Shown here: positions 1 to 5,597 of the stretch, piece by piece
Layout of the letters: each line of letters starts with the position of its first letter
How positions within the stretch are numbered: the stretch's first letter is position 1
Assembly: GCA_009699645.1 (NCBI GenBank)
Contig: WLNU01000071.1
Location: forward strand, 1-5,597
Direction: 5' to 3'
DNA from: Actinomycetota bacterium
Lineage (GTDB): Bacteria; Actinomycetota; Actinomycetes; Nanopelagicales; Nanopelagicaceae
Length of the DNA: 5,597 bases
Translations under genes and position numbers: made by a program
The notes under the pieces: generated by a model
What the model saw: only the letters and a program-made list of their open reading frames with translations
What the model was told of the DNA's origin: nothing
Database searches by the model: none

Positions 1-13
1 AAGGCGGCCGGGG

Positions 14-34
14 AAGGTCGCAATGGGCGTCCTT
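14..34 (+). other. Small hairpin in the leader before the DUF3145 gene
   Basis: Bases 14-17 and 19-21 pair with 31-34 and 27-29 (AAGG, one U-U mismatch, CGC; loop AATGG). The stem ends three bases before the AGGAG ribosome binding site at 38-42. There is no T run after it, so it is not a typical intrinsic terminator. The surrounding 1-48 is GC-rich compared with the rest of the window and holds no gene I can recognise; short open frames end at 37-39 and 44-46 and could be the tail of an upstream gene. The hairpin may be the end of an upstream transcript or a 5' leader structure, or it may be chance. Confidence 0.25.
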
Positions 35-48
35 GCTAGGAGTTAGCA

Positions 49-558
49 ATGCAACGTTTAACCCGATCCTCGGCGGCATTAGTCGTTCGAGGAGTACTCA
101 CCATTCATAGCGCGCCATCTGCGCTGCGTGACCATATCGATTGGGCGCTGGCCGATTTACTCGGTAGCACTGTGCGATGCGACTGGACACCTCAGATGCT
201 CAAAGCTGGAACATTTAAATGCACTCTCACATGGCGCGATCGCCAAGGTATTGCCGCTGCAGTTGCAAGTGCACTGCGCAGTTGGCATTACATCTACTTT
301 GAAGTTCATGAAGATACAAACGATGGGGGAGAGTTATTTCGTTTTACTCCAGAGTTAGGAATTCATCGCGCAGTCACAGATTTAACGGGAGCCGTACTTA
401 TAGGTCAAAATCAAATTAATGCCGTGCTCGCTGAAAGCTTTGATGAAGAGTCGATTCGGGCAGGTTTAGCCCTCATCATCGGAAATGAATGGGAGAGCGA
501 ACTCGAGCGTTTTCGTGGAGTCAATCACCAGGAGATTTCCCACCTTCGCGCGATTTAA
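49..558 (+). CDS. DUF3145 family protein, conserved actinobacterial protein of unknown function
   Basis: This 169-residue protein matches the DUF3145 family as I remember it from mycobacteria and streptomycetes, where proteins are about the same length. Shared blocks are the opening strand and helix RGVLTIHSAP...DHIDWAL (14-34), W46-TPQ, ALRSW...FEVHED (75-89), RFTPELGIHR (98-107), LIGQNQI (117-123) and the C-terminal GNEWESELERFR (145-156). There is no signal peptide or membrane segment, so it is probably cytoplasmic. The ATG is set by AGGAG at 38-42 with six bases of spacing; the family N-terminal strand begins soon after. From memory, the family also lies beside fatty-acid synthesis genes in streptomycetes, so a link to lipid metabolism is possible, but no biochemical role is known to me. 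It runs convergently to the fab cluster and directly precedes the SIMPL gene. Family call is strong; function is unknown. Confidence 0.88.
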   Translation: MQRLTRSSAALVVRGVLTIHSAPSALRDHIDWALADLLGSTVRCDWTPQMLKAGTFKCTLTWRDRQGIAAAVASALRSWHYIYFEVHEDTNDGGELFRFTPELGIHRAVTDLTGAVLIGQNQINAVLAESFDEESIRAGLALIIGNEWESELERFRGVNHQEISHLRAI

Positions 559-563
559 CCCTT

Positions 564-569
564 TATAAT
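564..569 (+). promoter_or_regulatory. TATAAT -10 element for a leaderless SIMPL-gene transcript
   Basis: A perfect TATAAT hexamer begins six bases after the DUF3145 stop codon and ends six bases before the ATG at 576. This spacing puts the expected transcription start at or next to the A of the ATG, the arrangement typical of leaderless actinobacterial genes. I see no convincing -35 hexamer around 541-547. There is also no usable ribosome binding site: the only purine run, AGGG, abuts the ATG, which fits a leaderless message. Confidence 0.6.
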
Positions 570-575
570 TTAGGG

Positions 576-1337
576 ATGAGTCAAATACATGAGTCTCCGA
601 TTATTACAGTCGAGCGCCGCAAAGCCGTTGTCATTATTATCTCTTCAGTAATTGTTGCACTTGCACTCGGTGTTGGATTAACCAAAGTCGGAACTGGTTT
701 TGCAACCCGTGCAGGAAATGGAATCACTGTGACGGGATCGGCCAAGACAAGTGCCACCGCAGATAATGCGGTATGGAATCTGTCAGTAAGTCTTTCTGCG
801 CCAAATGTTGGTGGAGCCGTAAAGTCAGTTGATTCAGATATTGCCGCACTCTCAGAGTATTTAACTGCCGGTGGAATTCCAGTAGAAGCGCTAACACTTG
901 GCCCAGTCTCAACCTATGCCAATGAAGAGTTCGCCAATGGAAATGCAACGGGTAGAACACTGTCATATCGCGCAAATCGCGATCTCACCGTTCGCTCAAA
1001 AGATGTTCAATTGATATCAAAACTGAGCCAAGGGATCGGCTTGTTGCTGCAAACAGGTATTCACGTCAATAACTACGGACCTCAGTACTACATCTCTAAC
1101 TTACCTGAGCTTCGCCCGCAGCTAATGAGTGATGCGATGAAGGATGCTAAGGCGCGTGCTGAGGCACTTACAAAGGCTGTGGGTGGATCTCTAGGTTCTT
1201 TGGCCAATGTAAAGGCCGGACCAATCCAAATTACAACGCCAGATTCAACGATGACAGCTGACTACGGCGCATATGACACGAGCACAATCGAAAAGACTGT
1301 TACTGCAACGGTTTCGGTAACTTTTAAAACTAACTAA
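576..1337 (+). CDS. SIMPL (DUF541) domain protein with N-terminal membrane anchor
   Basis: A 253-residue protein. Residues about 17-35 form one hydrophobic segment after a short N-terminus containing ERRK, which suggests a signal anchor with the rest outside the membrane. The remaining part, about 48-251, reads as a SIMPL domain: an opening strand GITVTGSAKTSATAD (49-63), a middle YRANRDLTVRSKD (131-143), the helix AMKDAKARAEALTKAVGGSLGSL (187-209) that is the most typical piece of the family, and a closing strand TVTATVSVTF (241-250). Bacterial members include the periplasmic BP26/OmpE proteins and YggE of E. coli, linked loosely to oxidative stress; no enzymatic activity is established. The reading frame is open from an ATG at 489, but that start would overlap DUF3145 by 70 bases and put a polar, unconserved stretch before the anchor. 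The ATG at 576 is preferred because of the TATAAT at 564-569. Its stop overlaps the accD6 stop. Confidence 0.85.
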   Translation: MSQIHESPIITVERRKAVVIIISSVIVALALGVGLTKVGTGFATRAGNGITVTGSAKTSATADNAVWNLSVSLSAPNVGGAVKSVDSDIAALSEYLTAGGIPVEALTLGPVSTYANEEFANGNATGRTLSYRANRDLTVRSKDVQLISKLSQGIGLLLQTGIHVNNYGPQYYISNLPELRPQLMSDAMKDAKARAEALTKAVGGSLGSLANVKAGPIQITTPDSTMTADYGAYDTSTIEKTVTATVSVTFKTN

Positions 1338-2725
1338 AGCGGAATATTGCCGTGGCTACCACGGCGATGGGGCGCGGCTGCAATTGTTTTAGCCAGGGCG
1401 CTTCGAGTTGAAGTTGGATTAATCATCTCATCGACTGCACCGATTTCGATTGCGCGCACTACGCCACCTGAAGTCTTTTCATGTTCAGCCGCTAGCTCTA
1501 ACTCCATAGATTCACGTTGTTCGATTGGAAGATCTGCCAATATTCGCCGGTGCAGCACACGCACCGCAGCAACTGCCCCCATGACAGAGACTTCAGCATC
1601 TGGCCATGCAAATACACGAGTTGCACCTAAGGCCTTTGAGTTCATTGCAACATAGGCCCCGCCATAGGCACGTCGAGTAATTAATGTAACGCGAGGAACA
1701 ACGGCCTCACCAAATGCATGCAGTAACTTGGCACCGCGTCTGACCGCACCCTCCCACTCTTGTCCAGCACCTGGCAAGAAACCTTGAACGTCAGCGATAA
1801 CGATTAAAGGAATGCCAAAGGCATCACAGGTGCGAACGAAGCGCGCTGCTTTTTCACCGGCTGATGCATCAAGGACACCGGCAAGATGTGCAGGATTATT
1901 GGCAATTACACCAACTGTTGCCCCACCCAAGCGACCAATAATAGTTGTCATATTAGGTGCCCACATAGAAAGAAGTTCGATGTGCTCAGTCTCTTGATCT
2001 AAAATTGCATCTACTAATGGGTGCACTTCATAGCTACGTACTGTGGAGTTTGGAACAAATGTTGAGAGATCAATATCTTTAACATTCGGGCTCATAAAGC
2101 CATGGTTTGCAAAGAGGGCCGTTAAATCCCGCACATCATCAAAGGCTGCCTGTTCAGTTGGCGCGATGATATGTGCAAGACCGCTATTTTTCTTATGCGC
2201 TTCAGGGCCACCGAGCAGAGCCATATCGATATCTTCACCGGTAACGCTCTTAACAACATCGGGACCGGTAACAAATATGCGACCTTCAGGTGCAAGAACA
2301 ACGACATCGGTAAGGGCTGGTCCATATGCACCGCCACCTGCAGTCGGCCCAAGAACTAATGAGAGTTGTGGGATGCGACCACTAGCTGAAATCATCGATT
2401 GAAATACTTCACCGAAGGCATCAAGGGATGCAACACCATCACTTAAGCGTGCACCACCCGAGTGCCAGATACCAATAATTGGAACTTGCGCGCCCATCGC
2501 AGCTTTATAAGCGCTAACAATAACTTTTGAGCCATCAACGCCAAGCGCGCCACTTTTAATAGTTGCATCGGATGCGAAAATAACAACTTTATTACCTTTT
2601 ACTAAGCCAGTCACAGCAATGACTCCGCATGAAGTACGCGGAATCAGAAATTCAAACTTTCCTTCATCGACTAAGCGCGCAATACGAAGCTCTGGATCGC
2701 GTGGGTCAATCGCTGTTGTTAACAT
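1334..2725 (-). CDS. accD6: Acyl-CoA carboxylase carboxyltransferase (beta) subunit, AccD6-like
   Basis: This 463-residue protein is the carboxyltransferase half of acetyl-/propionyl-CoA carboxylase, which moves CO2 from biotin on a separate alpha subunit to the acyl-CoA and yields malonyl-CoA (or methylmalonyl-CoA). The N-terminal crotonase-like half carries HSGGARL (88-94) and the oxyanion segment GPTAGGGAYGPAL (126-138). The C-terminal half carries GVIANNP (272-278), DVQGFLPG (312-319), YGGAYVAMNS (354-363) and AWPDAEVSVMG (373-383). The ending RRGSHGNIPL closely resembles the tail of M. tuberculosis AccD6 (473 residues), and both share GIWHSGGARL and FVTGPDVV-SVTGED. The residue after GGAY, which I recall as a substrate-choosing position, is Val359. 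The ATG follows the fabF stop directly (TAAATG) with only a weak AGAG upstream, so translation is probably coupled. It is the last gene of the cluster; no alpha subunit is in the window. The acetyl- versus propionyl-CoA preference is not proven by sequence. Confidence 0.92.
   Translation of the reverse strand: MLTTAIDPRDPELRIARLVDEGKFEFLIPRTSCGVIAVTGLVKGNKVVIFASDATIKSGALGVDGSKVIVSAYKAAMGAQVPIIGIWHSGGARLSDGVASLDAFGEVFQSMISASGRIPQLSLVLGPTAGGGAYGPALTDVVVLAPEGRIFVTGPDVVKSVTGEDIDMALLGGPEAHKKNSGLAHIIAPTEQAAFDDVRDLTALFANHGFMSPNVKDIDLSTFVPNSTVRSYEVHPLVDAILDQETEHIELLSMWAPNMTTIIGRLGGATVGVIANNPAHLAGVLDASAGEKAARFVRTCDAFGIPLIVIADVQGFLPGAGQEWEGAVRRGAKLLHAFGEAVVPRVTLITRRAYGGAYVAMNSKALGATRVFAWPDAEVSVMGAVAAVRVLHRRILADLPIEQRESMELELAAEHEKTSGGVVRAIEIGAVDEMINPTSTRSALAKTIAAAPHRRGSHGNIPL
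1345..1369 (+). terminator. Strong hairpin at the convergent gene ends, possible terminator
   Basis: GCCGTGG (1349-1355) and CCACGGC (1359-1365) form a perfect seven-base-pair stem around the three-base loop CTA. In plus-strand RNA the stem extends to eleven pairs (1345-1355 with 1359-1369), with two G-U wobbles that would be C-A mismatches in minus-strand RNA. It begins seven bases after the stop codon of the SIMPL gene, a fitting place for its terminator, but no U run follows, so this would be a U-less type. The same DNA encodes the end of accD6 on the other strand, where the seven-pair core could act as well. The fold is certain as sequence; termination is inferred. Confidence 0.45.
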
Positions 2726-3961
2726 TTAAATACTCTTAAAGACTAAAACAACGTTATGGCCACCAAAACCAAATGAATCATTGAGCGCTGCAATATCACC
2801 GGAAGGCAGTGCGCGTGGCTTATCGCGCACGACATCAACAGTGACTGCAGGATCTAAATCATCGATATTTATAGTTGGAGGAGCAAGACGATCTTGCAAT
2901 GCTTTAACAATAAATACAGATTCAATTGCACCGGCCCCACCTAATAAGTGGCCCGTCATGGACTTTGTAGCAGAGACTGCAACGTGATCGGCATCGGCGC
3001 CAAGGGCTGCGCGTAGAGCGTGTGCTTCAGCGATATCTCCGGCAGGCGTCGACGTTGCATGGGCATTTAAGTGGACGATGTCTTTAGTTGTTAAGCCAGC
3101 ATCGCGAAGGGCGAATTTCAGTGCGCGCTGAACACCTGCGCCATCTGGATCAGGGGCTGCGATGTGATAGCCATCAGAGGTTAAGCCTTGCCCAACAATT
3201 TCACAGTAAATTCTGGCACCACGTGCACGTGCATGTTCATACTCTTCGAGAACTAGAATTCCGCCGCCTTCGCCCAAGACAAAGCCATCGCGGTTTAAAT
3301 CATATGGACGAGATGCGCGCGCTGGATCATCGTTTCGAGTTGATAGCGCCTTCATTGCCGCAAAGCCCGCCATTGGCATCGGGTGAATAGCGGCTTCAAC
3401 GCCACCGCTAACGACAACATCTGCACGATTATTTCGAATCATCTCTAATGCATAGCCAATTGCTTCAGCCCCTGATGCACATGCACTCACCGGAGTATGA
3501 ACGCCAGCCTTTGCTTGCAGTTCCAGACCTACATTTGCTGCGGGCCCATTCGGCATCAACATTGGAACAGTGTGAGGGCTAACAAGGCGTGCACCTTTTT
3601 CGTGCAAGATGTCATACTGATCGAGCATCGTTGTTACTCCACCAATACCCGAAGCGATAACAACGCCTAAGCGCTCTTTATCTATTTCAGGTGAGCCCGC
3701 ATCTCTCCACGCCTCGCGCGAAGCGATAACGGCAAACTGCTCAGATCTATCTAAGCGACGCATCTCTACGCGCTCTATCTGCTCACTTGGCTCAACGGCA
3801 ACGCGTGCGGCAAAGTGGACAGGAATTGTTTGTGCCCAATCCTCAGTCAGTAATCGAACTCCACTGGTACCAGCTAAAAGCGCCGACCATGTTGTGCCAA
3901 CATCACCGCCAAGAGGTGTAGTTGCACCAAGACCGGTGATAACTACACGACGGGCAGACAT
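2726..3961 (-). CDS. fabF: Beta-ketoacyl-ACP synthase II (FabF/KasA type)
   Basis: This 411-residue elongating condensing enzyme joins malonyl-ACP to a growing acyl-ACP with loss of CO2, in the cytoplasm. The full Cys-His-His set is present: nucleophile Cys161 in VSACASG, His301 in NAHATSTPAGD and His338 in SATKSMTGH, with the conserved Lys333. All are shifted by two from E. coli FabF (163, 303, 340, 335), and the length matches the family. The N-terminal RVVITGLGATTPLG and C-terminal NDSFGFGGHN (394-403) are also standard. The start is supported by AGAGG at 3970-3974 on the minus strand, eight bases before the ATG. It lies 18 bases after acpP and abuts accD6. Only one ketosynthase gene of this kind is present, unlike the kasA-kasB pair of mycobacteria, so it probably performs all elongation rounds; chain-length preference cannot be read from sequence. 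Confidence 0.96.
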   Translation of the reverse strand: MSARRVVITGLGATTPLGGDVGTTWSALLAGTSGVRLLTEDWAQTIPVHFAARVAVEPSEQIERVEMRRLDRSEQFAVIASREAWRDAGSPEIDKERLGVVIASGIGGVTTMLDQYDILHEKGARLVSPHTVPMLMPNGPAANVGLELQAKAGVHTPVSACASGAEAIGYALEMIRNNRADVVVSGGVEAAIHPMPMAGFAAMKALSTRNDDPARASRPYDLNRDGFVLGEGGGILVLEEYEHARARGARIYCEIVGQGLTSDGYHIAAPDPDGAGVQRALKFALRDAGLTTKDIVHLNAHATSTPAGDIAEAHALRAALGADADHVAVSATKSMTGHLLGGAGAIESVFIVKALQDRLAPPTINIDDLDPAVTVDVVRDKPRALPSGDIAALNDSFGFGGHNVVLVFKSI

Positions 3962-3979
3962 AAGAAAAGCCTCTACTTA

Positions 3980-4228
3980 CTACTTAGCTGCATTGACGAT
4001 GAAGTTGACGGCATCGCCAACAGTGACGAGATCAGTTACTGCCTCATCAGGAATCTTCACACCAAAGCGCTCTTCTGCAGCAACAACAACTTCAACCATG
4101 CTCAGTGAGTCAACTTCTAAATCCTCGGTGAAGTTCTTGCCCATTTCGATTGATGCAGCAGGAATTCCAGCTACTTCTTCAACGATCTCTTTTAATCCTG
4201 CTAATACGTCTGCTTGTGCAAGTGCCAT
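3980..4228 (-). CDS. acpP: Acyl carrier protein
   Basis: This small acidic protein of 82 residues carries the growing acyl chain on a 4'-phosphopantetheine arm between FabD, FabH, FabF and the reductases. The attachment serine is Ser41 in EVDSLSMVEVV, the family's DSL motif at the start of helix II. Helix I (about 4-20), helix II (41-55) and the end helix around 71-80 are as expected, and the length is typical of acyl carrier proteins. The longer C-terminal tail of mycobacterial AcpM is absent. The ATG is preceded by an AT-rich stretch with only a weak GGA ten bases upstream, an unremarkable ribosome binding site for a protein that is usually abundant. It follows a 110-base spacer with RNA hairpins, the largest gap in the cluster, which could allow it and the genes after it to be expressed differently from fabD-fabH. 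Confidence 0.97.
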   Translation of the reverse strand: MALAQADVLAGLKEIVEEVAGIPAASIEMGKNFTEDLEVDSLSMVEVVVAAEERFGVKIPDEAVTDLVTVGDAVNFIVNAAK

Positions 4229-4271
4229 TTTATTTATTCCATCCGTTAGCTGGTTTATTTTCTTCTCATCA

Positions 4272-4290
4272 ATAGAGCGTTATTCTCTAC
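4272..4290 (-). other. Third hairpin in the acpP leader
   Basis: On the minus strand GTAGAG (4290-4285) pairs with CTCTAT (4277-4272) around a seven-base loop; the outer pair is a G-U wobble. It lies one base after the T run at 4292-4297 and about 43 bases before the acpP ATG. It could shield the 5' end of a processed acpP message, but the stem is short and may be chance. Confidence 0.25.
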
Positions 4291-4291
4291 G

Positions 4292-4316
4292 AAAAAAGTG
4301 ATACTTACGAGTATCA
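4292..4316 (-). terminator. Intrinsic terminator-like stem with six-U tail between fabH and acpP
   Basis: On the minus strand TGATACT (4316-4310) and AGTATCA (4305-4299) form a perfect seven-pair stem around the tetraloop CGTA, followed by one C and six T (4297-4292). This is the form of an intrinsic terminator, 22 bases past the fabH stop. The stem has only two G-C pairs, so termination would be weak or partial, which suits an internal site in an operon. It cannot form together with the stronger stem at 4303-4328. Confidence 0.4.
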
Positions 4317-4328
4317 GCACCCGTAAGT
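4303..4328 (-). promoter_or_regulatory. Alternative (antiterminator-like) stem after fabH
   Basis: On the minus strand ACTTACGGGTG (4328-4318) pairs with TACTCGTAAGT (4313-4303) around the loop CTGA, giving eleven pairs with two G-U wobbles. On the plus strand those two positions are A-C mismatches, so the fold suits RNA made in the fab direction. It uses the same bases as the 5' arm, the loop and part of the 3' arm of the terminator-like stem at 4299-4316, so only one of the two can form. It starts 10 bases after the fabH stop codon. Confidence 0.4.
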
Positions 4329-4338
4329 GGCGTAAATC

Positions 4339-5358
4339 TCAGGGTTTGGGGGGTAATTGCACTACTTGAGCGGCATAGACAAGGCCTGCTCCGTAGCCGA
4401 TCAAGAGAGCTAAAGTTCCATGAAGTTCAGGATGTGCTTCCAGTAAGACATCCATGGCAAGTGGAATCGATGCAGCCGATGTATTTCCATTGACGCGAAT
4501 ATCGTCGGCAACCACAACGTGTGCAGGAATATTAATCTCTTTAGCCATTGATTCGATAATGCGCATATTTGCTTGATGGGGAATAAATGCACCTAGCTCA
4601 TCGGCGCTTACACCTGCCGCCTCCAGCGCTTTGATTCCAACTTTGCTCACCGTAAAAACTGCCCAACGATAAACGGTCTGACCTTGTTGTGAAATATTTG
4701 GCCAACCAAGTTGGGCTACACCTTTATCTGGTGCATTTCTAAACTCGGTATAGGCAGGAGTTAAAATTATTGCATCACGTGAATCGGCATCTGAGCCCCA
4801 CACGGATGGGCCAATAAGTGCCTCTTTACTCGCCCCGATAATTACAGCGCCTGCTCCATCACCAAAGATAAATGCAGTTGCGCGATCATCGGGATCTGTA
4901 AAATCTGAGAGTTTTTCAACACCTACAACTAAGACATTTTTAGATGTTCCGCTACGCACTAAATCACTTGCCATTGCAACTCCATAACAAAAACCAGCAC
5001 AGGCCGCGCTGATATCAAAGGCAGCGGCCTTTGGATTACCTAAAACATTTATTAACTCAGTAGCAGCACTAGGGGCTTGGAATGGATAAGAGATTGTTGC
5101 TAAAATTACTGTATCGATATCGGCCATCGTTAACTTGGCACGATTGAGCGCTGATTCACAGGCCGCTTGGGCCATTGAGATTACGGTTTCATCGGATCCT
5201 GCAAAGCGACGGCTTTGAATTCCAGTGCGCTGGATAATCCACTCATCACTTGATTCGATGCGATCTACGATTTCGCTATTTGGAACAAGGCGCTTAGGGC
5301 GGTAGGAACCAACAGAGAGAATTTGGCTATTTCCCATGGGGGGAAGTTTTATGTTCAT
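4339..5358 (-). CDS. fabH: Beta-ketoacyl-ACP synthase III (FabH)
   Basis: This 339-residue enzyme starts fatty-acid synthesis by condensing an acyl-CoA primer with malonyl-ACP. The catalytic triad is complete: Cys120 in DISAACAGF, His261 in IPHQANMRI and Asn292 in NGNTSAAS, matching E. coli Cys112, His244 and Asn274. The thiolase-fold segments FGDGAGAVII (165-174) and the C-terminal GYGAGLVYAA (321-330) are present. Its length is close to mycobacterial FabH (335), somewhat above E. coli (317). The first ATG is chosen because it overlaps the fabD stop as ATGA and has AGAAAGG at 5364-5370 with five bases of spacing; the next Met (residue 8) is preceded by a C run and has no binding site. Primer choice (straight, branched or acetyl) cannot be settled from sequence. 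Translation is probably coupled to fabD. Confidence 0.96.
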   Translation of the reverse strand: MNIKLPPMGNSQILSVGSYRPKRLVPNSEIVDRIESSDEWIIQRTGIQSRRFAGSDETVISMAQAACESALNRAKLTMADIDTVILATISYPFQAPSAATELINVLGNPKAAAFDISAACAGFCYGVAMASDLVRSGTSKNVLVVGVEKLSDFTDPDDRATAFIFGDGAGAVIIGASKEALIGPSVWGSDADSRDAIILTPAYTEFRNAPDKGVAQLGWPNISQQGQTVYRWAVFTVSKVGIKALEAAGVSADELGAFIPHQANMRIIESMAKEINIPAHVVVADDIRVNGNTSAASIPLAMDVLLEAHPELHGTLALLIGYGAGLVYAAQVVQLPPKP

Positions 5359-5597
5359 CGGTGCCTTTCTGCGAACTCGCGTGCAGCATCTACATCACTT
5401 GCACTCTTGAGTGCGAAGCTCTCGATTTCCGGTGCTGCGCGCTTGAGTAAGCCAACCAGAGTTCCGGCTGGCGCTAATTCAATCACACCCGTAACACCCA
5501 TTGTTTTCAAAGTATCCATGCACAGATCCCAGCGCACGGGGTTAGCAATCTGATTGACGATTCGTGCCACGATATCGCTGCCATCACTTACAGTCAC
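5355..5597 (-). CDS. fabD: Malonyl-CoA:ACP transacylase FabD, C-terminal part
   Basis: Only the last 80 residues are in the window; the gene continues past base 5597. FabD moves the malonyl group from CoA to the acyl carrier protein. The fragment includes the late family segment IANPVRWDLCMDTL (residues 17-30 of the fragment) and VIELAPAGTLVGLLKR (38-53), which correspond to the typical NPVRWD and E-PAGTL-GL-KR blocks of actinobacterial FabD. The active-site GHSLGE region lies outside the window and cannot be checked. The GTG at the very edge is an internal valine codon, not a start. Its TGA stop overlaps the fabH start by four bases (ATGA), so the two are co-transcribed and likely coupled. 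Confidence 0.9.
   Translation of the reverse strand: MTVSDGSDIVARIVNQIANPVRWDLCMDTLKTMGVTGVIELAPAGTLVGLLKRAAPEIESFALKSASDVDAAREFAERHR

Larger units (their letters stand above)
4229..4338 (-). promoter_or_regulatory. Structured fabH-acpP spacer
   Basis: This 110-base gap is the only sizeable break in the cluster. Read on the minus strand it contains, in order, an eleven-pair stem (4328-4303), an overlapping seven-pair stem followed by six T (4316-4292), a smaller stem (4290-4272) and an AT-rich stretch up to the acpP start. I searched it for a TANNNT -10 box on the minus strand and found none except one overlapping the acpP ATG, so a separate acpP promoter is not evident from sequence. It may act as an attenuator, an RNA-processing site or a partial terminator. 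Confidence 0.4.

Noticed and set aside
489..575. Upstream in-frame ATG at 489 as start of the SIMPL gene
   Set aside because: It overlaps DUF3145 by 70 bases, lacks a ribosome binding site, adds a polar stretch before the membrane anchor, and ignores the TATAAT-ATG pairing at 564-578.
2043..2402. Plus-strand open frame of 119 codons inside accD6
   Set aside because: It is antisense to the well-conserved carboxyltransferase and shows no family motif of its own; shorter frames at 1347-1655, 1812-1997 and 3088-3390 are rejected for the same reason.
3894..4301. Plus-strand open frame of 135 codons across fabF and acpP
   Set aside because: It is antisense to two clearly identified genes, has low-complexity Ser/Thr/Ala composition, and crosses the structured spacer; a shadow of the genes on the other strand.
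4229..4338. A dedicated acpP promoter in the fabH-acpP spacer
   Set aside because: No TANNNT -10 box with a plausible -35 partner is seen on the minus strand apart from one overlapping the acpP start codon, so I did not list one.
5335..5337. Met8 of FabH as the true start
   Set aside because: Its position matches the usual FabH N-terminus, but it is preceded by a run of C with no ribosome binding site, while the upstream ATG has AGAAAGG and the ATGA overlap with fabD.
1..5597. A novel defence, mobile or biosynthetic system
   Set aside because: All sizeable genes belong to known families, most are housekeeping lipid enzymes with intact catalytic residues, and I saw no terminal repeats, integrase, repeat array or composition shift within 49-5597.

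Overview
The window holds the 3' part of an actinobacterial type II fatty-acid synthesis cluster on the minus strand and two plus-strand genes that run towards it. The minus-strand order is fabD (3' end only), fabH, acpP, fabF, and an accD6-like carboxyltransferase gene. Linking accD6 directly to the ketosynthase gene is the mycobacterial pattern (fabD-acpM-kasA-kasB-accD6), while fabD-fabH-acpP-fabF is the streptomycete pattern; this cluster combines both. The AT-leaning codon use is unusual for Actinobacteria. It suggests a low- to mid-GC lineage such as the freshwater acI group (Nanopelagicales), but that is an inference from gene content and composition, not a marker-based assignment.

Left part, plus strand: positions 1-48 are a GC-rich leader with a small hairpin and no recognisable gene. 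A DUF3145 gene follows (49-558), with a clear ribosome binding site. After a 17-base gap comes a SIMPL/DUF541 membrane-anchored protein (576-1337). A perfect TATAAT lies just before its ATG, which suggests a leaderless transcript. Its stop codon overlaps the accD6 stop codon by four bases, and a strong hairpin sits just past it inside the accD6 coding sequence.

Right part, minus strand, in order of transcription: fabD end and fabH start overlap as ATGA; fabH and acpP are separated by 110 bases; acpP and fabF by 18; fabF and accD6 by none (TAAATG). The proteins form one pathway. AccD6, with a biotinylated alpha subunit not in this window, makes malonyl-CoA; FabD loads it on the acyl carrier protein; FabH makes the first condensation; FabF elongates. 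All catalytic residues checked are present.

The most interesting non-coding sequence is the fabH-acpP spacer. It can form two mutually exclusive stems, one followed by a run of six U, which looks like an attenuator or processing site separating fabD-fabH from acpP-fabF-accD6. No mobile element, CRISPR array, tRNA or rRNA was seen, and no wholly new system is evident.
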